NCBI GenBank assembly: GCA_002929135.1
Contig: PESC01000001.1
Span: 1-64,000, forward strand
Direction: 5' to 3'
DNA length: 64,000 nucleotides
DNA from: Methylomonas sp.
GTDB taxonomy: Bacteria > Pseudomonadota > Gammaproteobacteria > Methylococcales > Methylomonadaceae
Position numbers and translations under genes: made by a program. The number at the start of each line of letters is the position of its first letter. The first letter of the stretch is position 1. Below are positions 18,118 to 27,945 of this stretch, one piece after another. The notes under the pieces were generated by a model. It had not been told where the DNA came from and searched no databases. It saw nothing but the letters and a program-made list of their open reading frames with translations.

Positions 18118-19467
18118 ATGGCCCTCAGTCTGATCCGTTACCGGAAGATCGTTTCCATCGTGGGCGATATCATTCAGGTCGAAGTGCCCGATGCCCAGGG
18201 TGCTAGCCGAGCCATCGTCTGCCTGGGTGGTCTCGCCCTGATCGAGGATGGCGCGCTGAATTCTATGGCCCAGGTGATCCGCCTCGACCGGGAGGTGGTG
18301 TCGTTGCAGGTATATTCGGGCACCAAGGGGTTTTCCACCCGCGCTTCGGTGCATTTCCTCGGGCATCCCATCCGCGTGACCTATTCCTCTAACCTGCTGG
18401 GCCGGGTGTTTTCGGGTACGGGCGAGCCACTCGACGGCAACTCGCGGCTGGAATTCGATCCCCAGGTGCCCATCGGCGTCGCATCGGTGAACCCCCTCAG
18501 ACGCAGCGTACCCGCGCGCATGATCCGCACCAACGTGCCGATGATCGATGTGTTCAACTGTCTGGTCGAGAGCCAGAAAATCCCGATCTTCTCTATCCCC
18601 GGCGAACCCTACAATGCCTTTCTGGCGCGCATCGGCATCGAGGCCGACGCCGACCTGGTGGTGTTCGCCGGGCTGGGCCTGATCTTCGACGAGTATCTCT
18701 TCTTCCGCAAAACCTTCGAGGACGCTGGCGTATTTGGCCGCACCGTGATGTTTTGCAACCTGGCCACGGCACCCGTCGTTGAACGCCTCATCACCCCAGA
18801 CCTCGCCCTGACAGTGGCGGAGCGCTTCGCCGTCGAGCATGGCAAACGGGTGCTGGTTCTGTTGACCGACATGACGGCCTATGCCGATGCCATGAAGGAA
18901 ATCGATGTGGCGCTGGAACGGGTTCCGGCCAACCGTGGTTACGGCGGCGATCTGTATACGCAACTGGCGCGCCGTTACGAAAAGGCCTGCCATTTCAGCG
19001 GTGCCGGGTCGGTCACCATGCTGGCGGTGACGACCATGCCGGGCAACGATGTCACCCATCCGGTACCCGACAACACCGGCTACATCACCGAGGGGCAGTT
19101 CTACCTGCACGGCGGCATGCTGGATCCCTTCGGCTCCCTGTCGCGGCTCAAACAGCATGTGATCGGCAAGGTCACTCGCGAAGACCACGCCGCCCTGGCC
19201 AACACCATGATCCGCCTGTACGCGGCGGCGGTTTCCGCAGAACAAAAGCAGGCCATGGCCTTCGACCTGTCGCCCTTCGACCTGCGGCTGCTCGCGTTCG
19301 GCGAGTCGTTCAGACGGCGGTTCATGGACATCGACGTGTCCATGTCGCTCGAAGACGCCCTGGATCTGGGCTGGAAAACCCTGGCGGAGTACTTCAGGCC
19401 CGAGGAATTGCTGATCAAGCAGTCCCTCATCGACCGCTACTTCCCTCAGCCCGCAGAGGCAGCCTGA
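18118..19467 (+). CDS. atpB: V-type ATP synthase subunit B
   Basis: VFSGTGEPLDGN, MIDVFNCLVESQKIPIFSIPGEPYNAFLARIG, VLLTDMTAYADAMKEI; V-type B signatures. Confidence 0.95.
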   Translation: MALSLIRYRKIVSIVGDIIQVEVPDAQGASRAIVCLGGLALIEDGALNSMAQVIRLDREVVSLQVYSGTKGFSTRASVHFLGHPIRVTYSSNLLGRVFSGTGEPLDGNSRLEFDPQVPIGVASVNPLRRSVPARMIRTNVPMIDVFNCLVESQKIPIFSIPGEPYNAFLARIGIEADADLVVFAGLGLIFDEYLFFRKTFEDAGVFGRTVMFCNLATAPVVERLITPDLALTVAERFAVEHGKRVLVLLTDMTAYADAMKEIDVALERVPANRGYGGDLYTQLARRYEKACHFSGAGSVTMLAVTTMPGNDVTHPVPDNTGYITEGQFYLHGGMLDPFGSLSRLKQHVIGKVTREDHAALANTMIRLYAAAVSAEQKQAMAFDLSPFDLRLLAFGESFRRRFMDIDVSMSLEDALDLGWKTLAEYFRPEELLIKQSLIDRYFPQPAEAA

Positions 19468-20084
19468 TGCAGGATTTTTCCCTCAACAAGCTATCTCTCA
19501 ACAAAACCGCTCTCAACGGCGAGAAGACCAGCCTGGACACCTATTTCCGCTTTCTGCCGTCCCTGGAGTTGAAGCGGGATCAACTACTGGTGGAGCGCGG
19601 CAAAGCCGCGCGGCGCTCGGCCGATCGCTGCGCGGCGTTGAACGCGCTGCTGGCGGCGGTGGGCGAGGAGCTGCCCATGCTGGCCAACCGGGGCGTCGAT
19701 CTCGTCGGCCTGGTTGAAGTGTGCGCTGTCCGGTTGGGACAGGAGAGGCTGCTGGGGATCGACCTGCCGGTACTGGAACAGATCGACGTGCGGGTTGCGA
19801 AGGTTGCCTGCCTCGGCACCCCGCATTGGGTGGATGCCTTGGCCGCGCGTCTGCAAACGGCGATGGAACTCAGCATCGGTCGGCAGGTGGACGACGAACG
19901 GCTGGCTCGGCTGGAGCGCGCCTTGAAAAAGGTCAACCAGCGCATCAACTTGTTCGACAAAGTGTTGATCCCCCAGACGCGGCAAAACGTGAAGGTGATC
20001 CAGATCGCGCTGGCCGACGCCGACAGGGCGGCGGTGGTGCGCGCCAAGCTGGCCAAACACAAGCGGGCAGTCCAAACGCCATGA
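19467..20084 (+). CDS. atpD: V-type ATP synthase subunit D
   Basis: Central-stalk D pattern LERALKKVNQRINLFDKVLIPQTRQNVKVIQIALAD; TGATG overlap with B. Confidence 0.92.
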   Translation: MQDFSLNKLSLNKTALNGEKTSLDTYFRFLPSLELKRDQLLVERGKAARRSADRCAALNALLAAVGEELPMLANRGVDLVGLVEVCAVRLGQERLLGIDLPVLEQIDVRVAKVACLGTPHWVDALAARLQTAMELSIGRQVDDERLARLERALKKVNQRINLFDKVLIPQTRQNVKVIQIALADADRAAVVRAKLAKHKRAVQTP

Positions 20085-21892
20085 GTATCGTCGCGCTGAA
20101 AAAGCTGAGTCTGTGCGGCCAAATCCAGGACAAAACCCGGATTCTCGAAGACTTGCGGGAGCTGGGCTGTCTGCACTTGGTGCTGCCTCGGGACGCACAA
20201 GACCCCACCGGTGGCGCGACCGAGCCGCCGCAAGCGGTCGTCAAGGCCCTGCGCTATCTCCGCGACTGTCCCAGGAAGCGCCGTCAGGTGCGATCGGCGC
20301 ACGATTTCGATGCTGCGCACATCGCAAGACAAGCTCTCCACAACCAAGCCGCGCGGCGTGTAGCGTCGGATCGGCGCGATTTCCTGCAACAGCGCATCCG
20401 TGAACTCAAGCCCTGGGGCACGTTCCTCCTGCCCGAGGATCTCTCAGCCTGCGGACTCAAGTTCTGGTTTTACATCGTCCCGGCTGGCATTTGGTCCAAG
20501 ACCAAGAAAGAAGGTGTCGTCTGGCAGGTGGTGCATCGGGAGCGTGGACATATCTATCTGGTCATCATCGCCGAAACCGAACCGCCGCCGGATGCCATGC
20601 CGGTGCCGCGCACTCATACCGGTAGCATCCCCTTGGTCGATCTGGAAGCCGATCTCGATCGGGTGGAGCGCATGCTGGAAGACCTGGAGGCACAACGGGA
20701 GTCGCTGACCCGCTGGATCGATTTGCTGGAGGACGCCTTGGCAGCGGTGGAAGACGAAGCGGTGTTTCGGCAAGTCCTGCGCTCGACCTCGGACGCTCCA
20801 CCCCTGTTCGGTCTTGGGGCCTGGGTGCCAGCGAGTGCCACCGGTCATCTCGAAGCTCTGGCCCAATCGCGTGGTCTGGCGCTGTTGATCGATGACCCCG
20901 ATCCCGCCGACCGTCCGCCCACCCTGCTGAAGAATCCCAAGCCCCTGGCGACCGGGGAGGCTTTGGTGTCGTTTTATCAAGTGCCCTGCTACGGAACCTG
21001 GGATCCGTCCGCTGCGGTGCTGTGCTCGTTCGCCCTGTTTTTCGCCATGATTCTGGCCGATGCTGGCTACGGGCTGGTGCTGGGGCTGTTGGCGCTGATC
21101 TTCTGGCGTTCCTTCGGACAGTCGCCAAGCGGAATAAACCTTAGGCGGCTGACCCTGCTGCTTGCAGTCTGTGCGCTCGCCTGGGGGGTTCTGGCGGGAA
21201 GTTACTTCGGCTTGTCGCCCTCGCCCGAGTCGCTGGCTGGTCGGCTCCGTCTGGTATCGGTCGCCGATTTCGCGACCATGATGCGTCTGACTTTGCTCAT
21301 CGGCGTGGTTCACCTGAGCTGCGCCCAATTGGCCCAGGCCTGGCCGTTGCGCGGACAACCGGCAGCCCTGGCGCCCCTGGGCTGGGTCGCCGTCCTGGTG
21401 GGAGGCTACGGACGCTGGTTGAGTGGCGATGGCGATACCGGGTGGGGGTGGCTGGCGCCGACCGGCGAGGTTCTCATCGCGCTGGGCGCAGGGCTGGTGC
21501 TGCTGTGCTCCGGTTCCAGGCCGCTCAAGGGCATGGGCGATTGGCCCCGGCACCTGCTGGATGGGGTGCTGGCGATCGTCAGCAATTTGTCCAAGCTGTT
21601 CGGCGACGTGCTCAGTTACCTGCGTTTGTTCGCCTTGGGTCTGGCAGGGTCGTCGCTGGCCGAGACCTTCAACGCGCTGGCCGGATCAGCTTCCCGTACC
21701 TTGGCCGGAGCCGGGCTGCTGGCGGCGGGCTTGATCCTCGTTTTCGGCCATGCCCTAAATTTCGCGCTGGGATTGATGAGCGCCGTAGTCCACGGACTCA
21801 GGCTCAACTACATCGAATTCTTCAGTTGGGGAATGCGGGGTGAGGGTTACCCTTTTCGTCCTTTTCGCAAGCAGGAAATTCATCATGAATGA
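20081..21892 (+). CDS. atpI: V-type ATP synthase subunit I
   Basis: MSIVALKKLSLCGQ...; FFAMILADAGYGLVLGLLALIFW; LSYLRLFALGLAGSSLAETFN; LGLMSAVVHGLRLNYIEFFSW. Confidence 0.93.
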   Translation: MSIVALKKLSLCGQIQDKTRILEDLRELGCLHLVLPRDAQDPTGGATEPPQAVVKALRYLRDCPRKRRQVRSAHDFDAAHIARQALHNQAARRVASDRRDFLQQRIRELKPWGTFLLPEDLSACGLKFWFYIVPAGIWSKTKKEGVVWQVVHRERGHIYLVIIAETEPPPDAMPVPRTHTGSIPLVDLEADLDRVERMLEDLEAQRESLTRWIDLLEDALAAVEDEAVFRQVLRSTSDAPPLFGLGAWVPASATGHLEALAQSRGLALLIDDPDPADRPPTLLKNPKPLATGEALVSFYQVPCYGTWDPSAAVLCSFALFFAMILADAGYGLVLGLLALIFWRSFGQSPSGINLRRLTLLLAVCALAWGVLAGSYFGLSPSPESLAGRLRLVSVADFATMMRLTLLIGVVHLSCAQLAQAWPLRGQPAALAPLGWVAVLVGGYGRWLSGDGDTGWGWLAPTGEVLIALGAGLVLLCSGSRPLKGMGDWPRHLLDGVLAIVSNLSKLFGDVLSYLRLFALGLAGSSLAETFNALAGSASRTLAGAGLLAAGLILVFGHALNFALGLMSAVVHGLRLNYIEFFSWGMRGEGYPFRPFRKQEIHHE

Positions 21893-22343
21893 AGTCGACG
21901 CATTGACCGTGGGCCTGGCATGGGCCGGAATTTTCGCGCCTTTGGCGCTGGGTGCATTTGGCAGCGTGATCGGCTGTGCGATTGCAGGCCAGGCGGCCAT
22001 CGGGGCGATGCTGGACGTGGAAACCGGTTTTGCCCGCTACATCGGTGTCTCCGTCATGCCGTCCTCGCAGACCATTTACGGCATCGTTGCCACCTTCACG
22101 CTGAACCGAACCGTGACCGCCGAGACCGCCGGTGGCCTGATCGGTCTTGGTTTCCTGGCGGGGATTGTGTTGGCCGCCAGCGCTATATGGCAAGGACATT
22201 GCTGTGCCTCGGCCATCCAGGCCACCAAGGTCAAGCCCGAGATGTTTGGATTGTCGCTGGCACCAGCCGCCGTGGTGGAAGGCTTTGCCGTGTTCATCTT
22301 CGTTTTCCTGCTGGTGCTGAGCGCCGACATTCCCCAGCTCTGA
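21885..22343 (+). CDS. atpK: V-type ATP synthase subunit K (rotor, double hairpin)
   Basis: SVMPSSQTIYGIVATF, AIWQGHCCASAIQATKVKPE, PAAVVEGFAVFIFVFLLVLS. Confidence 0.93.
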   Translation: MNEVDALTVGLAWAGIFAPLALGAFGSVIGCAIAGQAAIGAMLDVETGFARYIGVSVMPSSQTIYGIVATFTLNRTVTAETAGGLIGLGFLAGIVLAASAIWQGHCCASAIQATKVKPEMFGLSLAPAAVVEGFAVFIFVFLLVLSADIPQL

Positions 22344-22357
22344 CGGCTATTCAACCC

Positions 22358-23047
22358 ATGAGCGAAACCCAATCAACCAAGGCCGCTGGCGGCGTCGAAA
22401 CCCTGATTCAAAAGCTGCGGCAGGAAGGGGTGGCCAAGGGCGAAGCCGAGGCCCAGGCGCTGGTGGCGGCAGCCCGGCAACAGGCGGATGCCTTGTTGCG
22501 GGAGGCCGCGACGGAAGCAGAAAACATTCGGTCGACCGCCCGCCAACAAGCCGAGCGGCTCGATGTTTCGGGGCGCGAGGCGCTGGCAATTGCCTTCCGC
22601 GATAGCGTGATACGGCTGCGCGACGAACTGACCCGTAGTTTTCAGGAAGAAGTGGGTCGGCTGGTGGGGCGGGAGCTGGAGCAGGCCGAGGTCATCCGCC
22701 AACTTTTGCTGCAACTGGGCGCCCTCTGCAGGGAACAGGCCCACCTGGACCAGGAACCAGCCTACACCGTGCAATTGCCCGCTCATTTGGTTGGGCTGGA
22801 GGAACTCAGGGCCAAGCCTGAGGAACTTGAACACGGCGGCTTGACCCGTTTGGTTTCCTCGCTCGCGGCCAATCTGCTGCGTGAGGGGGTGGTGTTTCAT
22901 CCGAATCCCCACCAAAATCTGGGCATCCGCCTGTTTCTCAAGGACGGCACCATGCAGGTGGATTTGACCGACCAGGCGTGCGCCGCGATGCTGCTCGAAC
23001 ATCTGCAACCACGGTTCCGGGCCTTGCTGGAGGGTGTGGTGAAATGA
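22358..23047 (+). CDS. atpE: V-type ATP synthase subunit E
   Basis: Charged coiled N-terminus (VETLIQKLRQEGVAKGEAEAQALVAAARQQADALLREAATEAENIR), located between K and A. Confidence 0.85.
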   Translation: MSETQSTKAAGGVETLIQKLRQEGVAKGEAEAQALVAAARQQADALLREAATEAENIRSTARQQAERLDVSGREALAIAFRDSVIRLRDELTRSFQEEVGRLVGRELEQAEVIRQLLLQLGALCREQAHLDQEPAYTVQLPAHLVGLEELRAKPEELEHGGLTRLVSSLAANLLREGVVFHPNPHQNLGIRLFLKDGTMQVDLTDQACAAMLLEHLQPRFRALLEGVVK

Positions 23048-23748
23048 TTTCCCATGCGTCCTGCCGTTACGCGATGCTGGTGTGCTATCTGCCGCCGCTG
23101 CCCCCGCATCCCTTCGCCGGCAAATCGACGCCGCTGTCCCGGCTGCAACTGGATCGCCGTTTGGCGCTGTTGGAACCGGAGGACGCCCGTGATCTGGCTA
23201 CCCTGGAGGAAATCGTGCATTGGGAACATATTCCCCTGGCGAGCACCGACGAGAACCTGGCCTTGCGCGCCCGCGACGCCCTGACACGACTCAGGACACC
23301 GGCGCTCAGGGAAATGCTGATCTGGCGGCTGGAACTGCGCACCCTGGTCGGGGCGCTGCGCCGTCGCCGTCTGGGGTTGTCGGCTCCCACCGTCAAGGAA
23401 ACCTGGGGATGGGGGGGCTGTCTGGACTCCGTCCGCCGACATTGGGAACGCTCCGATTTCAATCTTGGCCACCGCTACCCCTGGCTTGCTGTGGCCGAAC
23501 GGCATCTCATGCAGGGCGAGCATACCGCCCTAGAAAACCTGCTGTTTACCACGGTGTGGGAGCATTACGTTCGCCTCGCCTGGAAACATCATTTCGATTT
23601 CGAGGCGGTGGTGCTCTATGTACTGCGCTGGCATTTGCTGGATCGTCTGACCCGGTACGCCCCCGCAGCCGCCAGCCAGCGTTTCGGCGAGCTGTTGGCC
23701 CAGGGACTCGGCGGTCAGGATCGCCTCTTCACCGCGCCCTCCCCATGA
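23044..23748 (+). CDS. V-type ATPase-associated protein (DUF2764-like, probable C-subunit analogue)
   Basis: CRYAMLVCYLPPLPP..; conserved position between E and A in bacterial V-ATPase operons. Confidence 0.65.
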   Translation: MISHASCRYAMLVCYLPPLPPHPFAGKSTPLSRLQLDRRLALLEPEDARDLATLEEIVHWEHIPLASTDENLALRARDALTRLRTPALREMLIWRLELRTLVGALRRRRLGLSAPTVKETWGWGGCLDSVRRHWERSDFNLGHRYPWLAVAERHLMQGEHTALENLLFTTVWEHYVRLAWKHHFDFEAVVLYVLRWHLLDRLTRYAPAAASQRFGELLAQGLGGQDRLFTAPSP

Positions 23749-25592
23749 GCGAAACCAAGTCCACAGCCCGCGTAGTGGCGGTTCAAGACGGTCTGGTCAC
23801 CATCGAGTCCCTTCCCGCAGAGGGCGGGTCTGGGGTTCTGCGCAAGAACGGCATCGTCTACCTCTGCCCGCGTTTGCCCGAGGGTGGGCCAGTCGAGCGG
23901 CTCAAGGGTGAAATTCTCAGGATCAATGGCAATCTAGCCGATGTCCAGGTATTTGAATCGACCCTAGGGGTGGCGGTGGGTGATCCGGTCATCCAGAGCG
24001 GCGAGCTGCTGTCGGCGACCTTGGGGCCGGGGTTGTTGGGCCAGATTTATGACGGCCTGCAAAATCCGCTGGAAACCTTAGCCATCCAGCATGGTTATTT
24101 TCTGCCCCGTGGCGTCGAGGTCGAGCCGCTCGACGTCCACAAAAAGTGGGCCTTTTTGCCCAGGGTGCAGTCGGGCGACCGGCTCGCCGCCGGGGACGTG
24201 ATCGGCACCGTGCAGGAAGGCCGTTTCACCCACAAGATCATGATCCCCTTCGACGAACCGGGACATGTGGAGGTGAGCTGGATCCAGGAAAACGCAGTCA
24301 CCGTCGACACGCCGGTGGCCCGGATACGGACGGCCTGCGGCGAGGAACGCCCCGTCAGCCTTTGCCAGCGCTGGCCGGTGCGTCGGCCTTTGCCGGAGAG
24401 CTTGCTGGCACAAGGGCGGGTCGAACGCCTGCTGCCCAACCGGTCGCTGATCACCACCGTGCGCTTGATCGATACCTTCTTCCCCATCGCCCTGGGCGGC
24501 ACCTGTTGTATACCCGGCCCTTTCGGTGCCGGTAAAACCGTCCTGCAGCAGCTCCTCGCCCGCTACTCCCACGTCGACATCGTGATCGTGGTGGCCTGCG
24601 GCGAGCGGGCGGGCGAGGTCGTAGAGACCATCGCGGAATTCCCCAAACTGGTCGACCCCTTGACGGGCGGTTCCCTGATGGATCGCACCATTCTCATCTG
24701 CAACACCTCTTCCATGCCGGTCGCCGCGCGCGAGGCATCGATCTACACCGGTATCACTCTCGGCGAGTACTACCGGCAGATGGGCTACCAGGTCTTGCTG
24801 TTGGCGGATTCGACCTCGCGCTGGGCTCAGGCCATGCGAGAAACTTCGGGGCGGCTGGAAGAAATTCCCGGCGAAGAAGCCTTTCCCGCCTATCTCGATT
24901 CCTCCATCCGCACGCTCTACGAACGGGCTGGCGTCATTCGCGCGGGCGACGGCGCCACCGGCAGCCTGAGCTTGATCGGCACGGTATCGCCCGCCGGCGG
25001 CAATTTCGAAGAGCCGGTGACCCAGGCGACCCTGGCCACGGTGAAATGCTTTCTCGGGTTATCCGGCCATAGGGCCTACCGGCGCTGCTACCCGGCCATC
25101 GACCCGCTGATCTCCTGGTCCCGCTATCTTCGCCAGCTCGGTCCTTGGTACGAAGCGCAGTTGGAACCCGGCTGGGTCGCCCGCGTCCAGGCGATGCTGG
25201 ATTTGATCAAGCGGGGCGATGCGATCGGACGCATGATGCAGGTGACCGGCGAGGAAGGCGTCACGCTGGCTGATTGGATTGTCTATCAGAAGGCCTGGCT
25301 GTTGGACACGGTTTATCTTCAGCAGGACGCTTTCGATCCCGTGGATGTTTCCTCGCCTCTGGAGCGGCAACAAATGCTGTTCGGCTTGCTCACCGATGCG
25401 CTGTCGAAGACCTACGACTTTCAGGATCGCGAGGCTGTCCGCTCGTTCTTTGCCCGGCTGGCGGGCCTGTTCAAGAACCTCAATTGCGCCGAGAGCGAGA
25501 CGCCGGATTTCTGGCGCAGTCTGGACGAAATCCGCAGCATCCGGGCGGAAACCGGCAGCGCCAGCCAGTCCGAAGTGCCAGGTGCTTTGTAA
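23745..25592 (+). CDS. atpA: V-type ATP synthase subunit A (catalytic)
   Basis: P-loop GPFGAGKTVLQQ; CGERAGEVVETIAEFP; LLADSTSRWAQAMRETSGRLEEIPGEEAFPAYL. Confidence 0.97.
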   Translation: MSETKSTARVVAVQDGLVTIESLPAEGGSGVLRKNGIVYLCPRLPEGGPVERLKGEILRINGNLADVQVFESTLGVAVGDPVIQSGELLSATLGPGLLGQIYDGLQNPLETLAIQHGYFLPRGVEVEPLDVHKKWAFLPRVQSGDRLAAGDVIGTVQEGRFTHKIMIPFDEPGHVEVSWIQENAVTVDTPVARIRTACGEERPVSLCQRWPVRRPLPESLLAQGRVERLLPNRSLITTVRLIDTFFPIALGGTCCIPGPFGAGKTVLQQLLARYSHVDIVIVVACGERAGEVVETIAEFPKLVDPLTGGSLMDRTILICNTSSMPVAAREASIYTGITLGEYYRQMGYQVLLLADSTSRWAQAMRETSGRLEEIPGEEAFPAYLDSSIRTLYERAGVIRAGDGATGSLSLIGTVSPAGGNFEEPVTQATLATVKCFLGLSGHRAYRRCYPAIDPLISWSRYLRQLGPWYEAQLEPGWVARVQAMLDLIKRGDAIGRMMQVTGEEGVTLADWIVYQKAWLLDTVYLQQDAFDPVDVSSPLERQQMLFGLLTDALSKTYDFQDREAVRSFFARLAGLFKNLNCAESETPDFWRSLDEIRSIRAETGSASQSEVPGAL

Positions 25593-25615
25593 TCGTTTTG
25601 TAACCGTTTTGTAAC
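25587..25615 (+). promoter_or_regulatory. Triple PHO-box half-sites, 11-bp period
   Basis: TTGTAAT-CGTT-TTGTAAC-CGTT-TTGTAAC; overlaps the atpA stop codon. Confidence 0.7.
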
Positions 25616-25678
25616 CTTACAGACGGTAGGGATGTGTATAGTTCGTATCGCCTCGTCTCAGCCCACACTATCCGATCC

Positions 25679-27529
25679 ATGTACTTGTCAAGAACGTTCA
25701 TCGTACTCATTTTGTCGATGTTTCTGGTCGGCCCCGCCCATGCCTGGTGGAACAAGGAGTGGCCAGAACGAAAGAAAATCGTGCTGGACACCTCGGCCAC
25801 TGGGGTTCCCATTGCGGAAAACCAAACCCATGTGCCTGTTCTGATCCGTTTGCACAGCGGCAACTTCCATTTCTTCCTGCATACCCAGGCTGACGGTGCC
25901 GACCTGCGCTTTATCGCGGGCGACGACCAGACTCCCCTCCACTACCACATCGAACAGTACGATCAGCTCTTCGGACTGGCCAACGTCTGGGTTCAGGTTC
26001 CCGTCCTGACGCCGGGTACTGCGGATGCCCATATCTGGATGTACTACGGCAATGCCAAGGCGCCGCCAGCTCAGGATCCGGCGGCGACCTACGACGCAGC
26101 CACCGTCCTGGTCTATCACTACGCCGAACCTTCGGGCTTGCCTCGCGATACCAGCGCGTTCGCCAACCACCCCAGCGAAGGCAGCGTCCGCCTTGGCCAA
26201 CCCGGCTTGATCGATTTGGCTGCGGCCTTCGATGCCAAGTCCTCATTGCGCATACCCGCGAACGCTAACCTGACGATACCTGCCGACAAGGGATTTACCT
26301 TTTCCACCTGGCTTAGGCTCACTCAAACCCAGTCGTCGGGGAGAGTATTTACCTTGGGGCCAGCGGATTCGGGGCTGCGTCTGGAAATCGCCGACCAGGG
26401 TCTTGTTTTCCGTCAGACTGTGGGCGGCAAGGACGTCGTCGCGCGAACCAGCACCCCCCTGGCGACCGATCGGTGGTATCACGTCGCGGCAACTCAGGGC
26501 AGCAAACTTAAGCTGTACCTGGATGGCGTGCTGGTGGCGGAGGCCGAAAACCCCAACCGGCAAAATCTGGCCGGTGACCTGATTCTGGGCGCGACTGCAG
26601 CGGGCAACGGCTTCACCGGCCTGTTGGACGAGACCCATCTCGCTGCTGTCGAGCGCTCGGTCGACTGGATACAACTGGCCGCCAAGGGACAGGGGGCGGA
26701 CGGTAAGCTGGTGATTTACGGCGAAGACCAAACGATCGCGGAGGCCGCCGGTTCCGACCATTTCGCCTTGATCAAGACCTTGGCGGGCAAGATCGGCGTG
26801 GACGGCTGGGCGATCATAGGCGTGACGCTGGCGCTGGGACTCCTAGCGTTCGACGCCATGTTCACGCGCTTCATGATGGTGCGGCGGGTGGAAAAGCACG
26901 ATCGCCGCTTTGCCGTCGAAGCGCGGGAACTGGTGAATCGCATTCTCAAGGAACCGGATACGGAATCGAAACAGCGGGAGCTGGAAAGAATCGGCCAGAT
27001 TTACCGGCAGAGCGGGCTATTCAAGCTTTTTCAGACCAGCATAGTCGAGCTAGACCGGCTTCTGGAATTGGCGGTTGCCTGCGGTCGGGGCAAGACCCTG
27101 GCGGTCGAGGGGCTGGAGGTGATTCGCTCCAGCCTGGACGCAACCATGGTCGAGGAAAGCAACCGGCTGAACGCCCGCATGGTGCTGGTGACCATCGCCA
27201 TCAGCGGTGCGCCGTTTCTGGGTCTTTTGGGCACCGTCGTGGGGGTAATGATGACTTTCGCGTTGGTGGCGGCGGCGGGCGAAGTCAATGTCAACACCAT
27301 AGCGCCTGGAGTCGCCTCGGCCATGGCGACCACGGTGGTAGGTCTCGTCATCGCGATTCCCTGCATGTTTGGATACAACTATCTCGCCACCCTGATCGGC
27401 AAACGGATGTCGGTCATGGAAGTCTACGCCGACCAGTTGATCGGCATCTTGGCCTTGGCCCATTCCAGCACCTACGCCACTACGGAGGCTACCCATGCGA
27501 CGCCGAACCCGACCGAAGCCATACGATGA
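25679..27529 (+). CDS. DUF2341 - LamG-like - MotA/TolQ/ExbB fusion protein, second paralogue
   Basis: AWWNKEWPERKKIVLDTSATG..VPVLIRLHSGNFHFF; LamG FTFSTWLRL..KLYLDGV; ISGAPFLGLLGTVVGVMMTFALVAAAGEVNVNTIAPGVASAMATTVVGLVIAIPCMFGYNY. Confidence 0.88.
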   Translation: MYLSRTFIVLILSMFLVGPAHAWWNKEWPERKKIVLDTSATGVPIAENQTHVPVLIRLHSGNFHFFLHTQADGADLRFIAGDDQTPLHYHIEQYDQLFGLANVWVQVPVLTPGTADAHIWMYYGNAKAPPAQDPAATYDAATVLVYHYAEPSGLPRDTSAFANHPSEGSVRLGQPGLIDLAAAFDAKSSLRIPANANLTIPADKGFTFSTWLRLTQTQSSGRVFTLGPADSGLRLEIADQGLVFRQTVGGKDVVARTSTPLATDRWYHVAATQGSKLKLYLDGVLVAEAENPNRQNLAGDLILGATAAGNGFTGLLDETHLAAVERSVDWIQLAAKGQGADGKLVIYGEDQTIAEAAGSDHFALIKTLAGKIGVDGWAIIGVTLALGLLAFDAMFTRFMMVRRVEKHDRRFAVEARELVNRILKEPDTESKQRELERIGQIYRQSGLFKLFQTSIVELDRLLELAVACGRGKTLAVEGLEVIRSSLDATMVEESNRLNARMVLVTIAISGAPFLGLLGTVVGVMMTFALVAAAGEVNVNTIAPGVASAMATTVVGLVIAIPCMFGYNYLATLIGKRMSVMEVYADQLIGILALAHSSTYATTEATHATPNPTEAIR

Positions 27530-27899
27530 TCTCAATGTCACGCCACTGATGGATCTCGCCTGGAATTTGCTGGTGGTGTTCATCATCATGGCCACGGTGA
27601 CCGTCCAAGGCATCGCCGTCAAGCTGCCACAGGGCAGTCCGGCACCCAGCTTGACCAAGCCGAAGACCCAGGCCGTGACGGTTCTGGCCGACGGACGTAT
27701 CTTCCTGGGCACCATGCAGGTGACGCTGGCCGAACTGGAGCAAAGGCTGCGCCAGTACAAGGCCGCCGATCCCAGTGTGCCGGTGGTACTCAGGGGGGAT
27801 GCCGAGGCTCGCTACCAAGAGGTCGTTGATGCCTTGGACGTGATCAAGCGGGTCAACATCACCCACCTGGGATTGGTTACGAAACGACTGGTGAGATAG
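27495..27899 (+). CDS. Biopolymer transport protein ExbD/TolR family, second paralogue
   Basis: PYDDLNVTPLMDLAWNLLVVFIIMATVTVQGIAVKLPQGS; closely similar to 13878-14282. Confidence 0.92.
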   Translation: MRRRTRPKPYDDLNVTPLMDLAWNLLVVFIIMATVTVQGIAVKLPQGSPAPSLTKPKTQAVTVLADGRIFLGTMQVTLAELEQRLRQYKAADPSVPVVLRGDAEARYQEVVDALDVIKRVNITHLGLVTKRLVR

Positions 27900-27945
27900 C
27901 GTCGAGGGTGACGCCTCTGCTGTCAGCCTACCGGAGACACTGCCT

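Noticed and set aside
18076-19245. 389-aa - strand ORF
   Set aside because: Antisense to V-ATPase subunit B.
20444-21553. 369-aa - strand ORF
   Set aside because: Antisense to V-ATPase subunit I; no recognisable domain.
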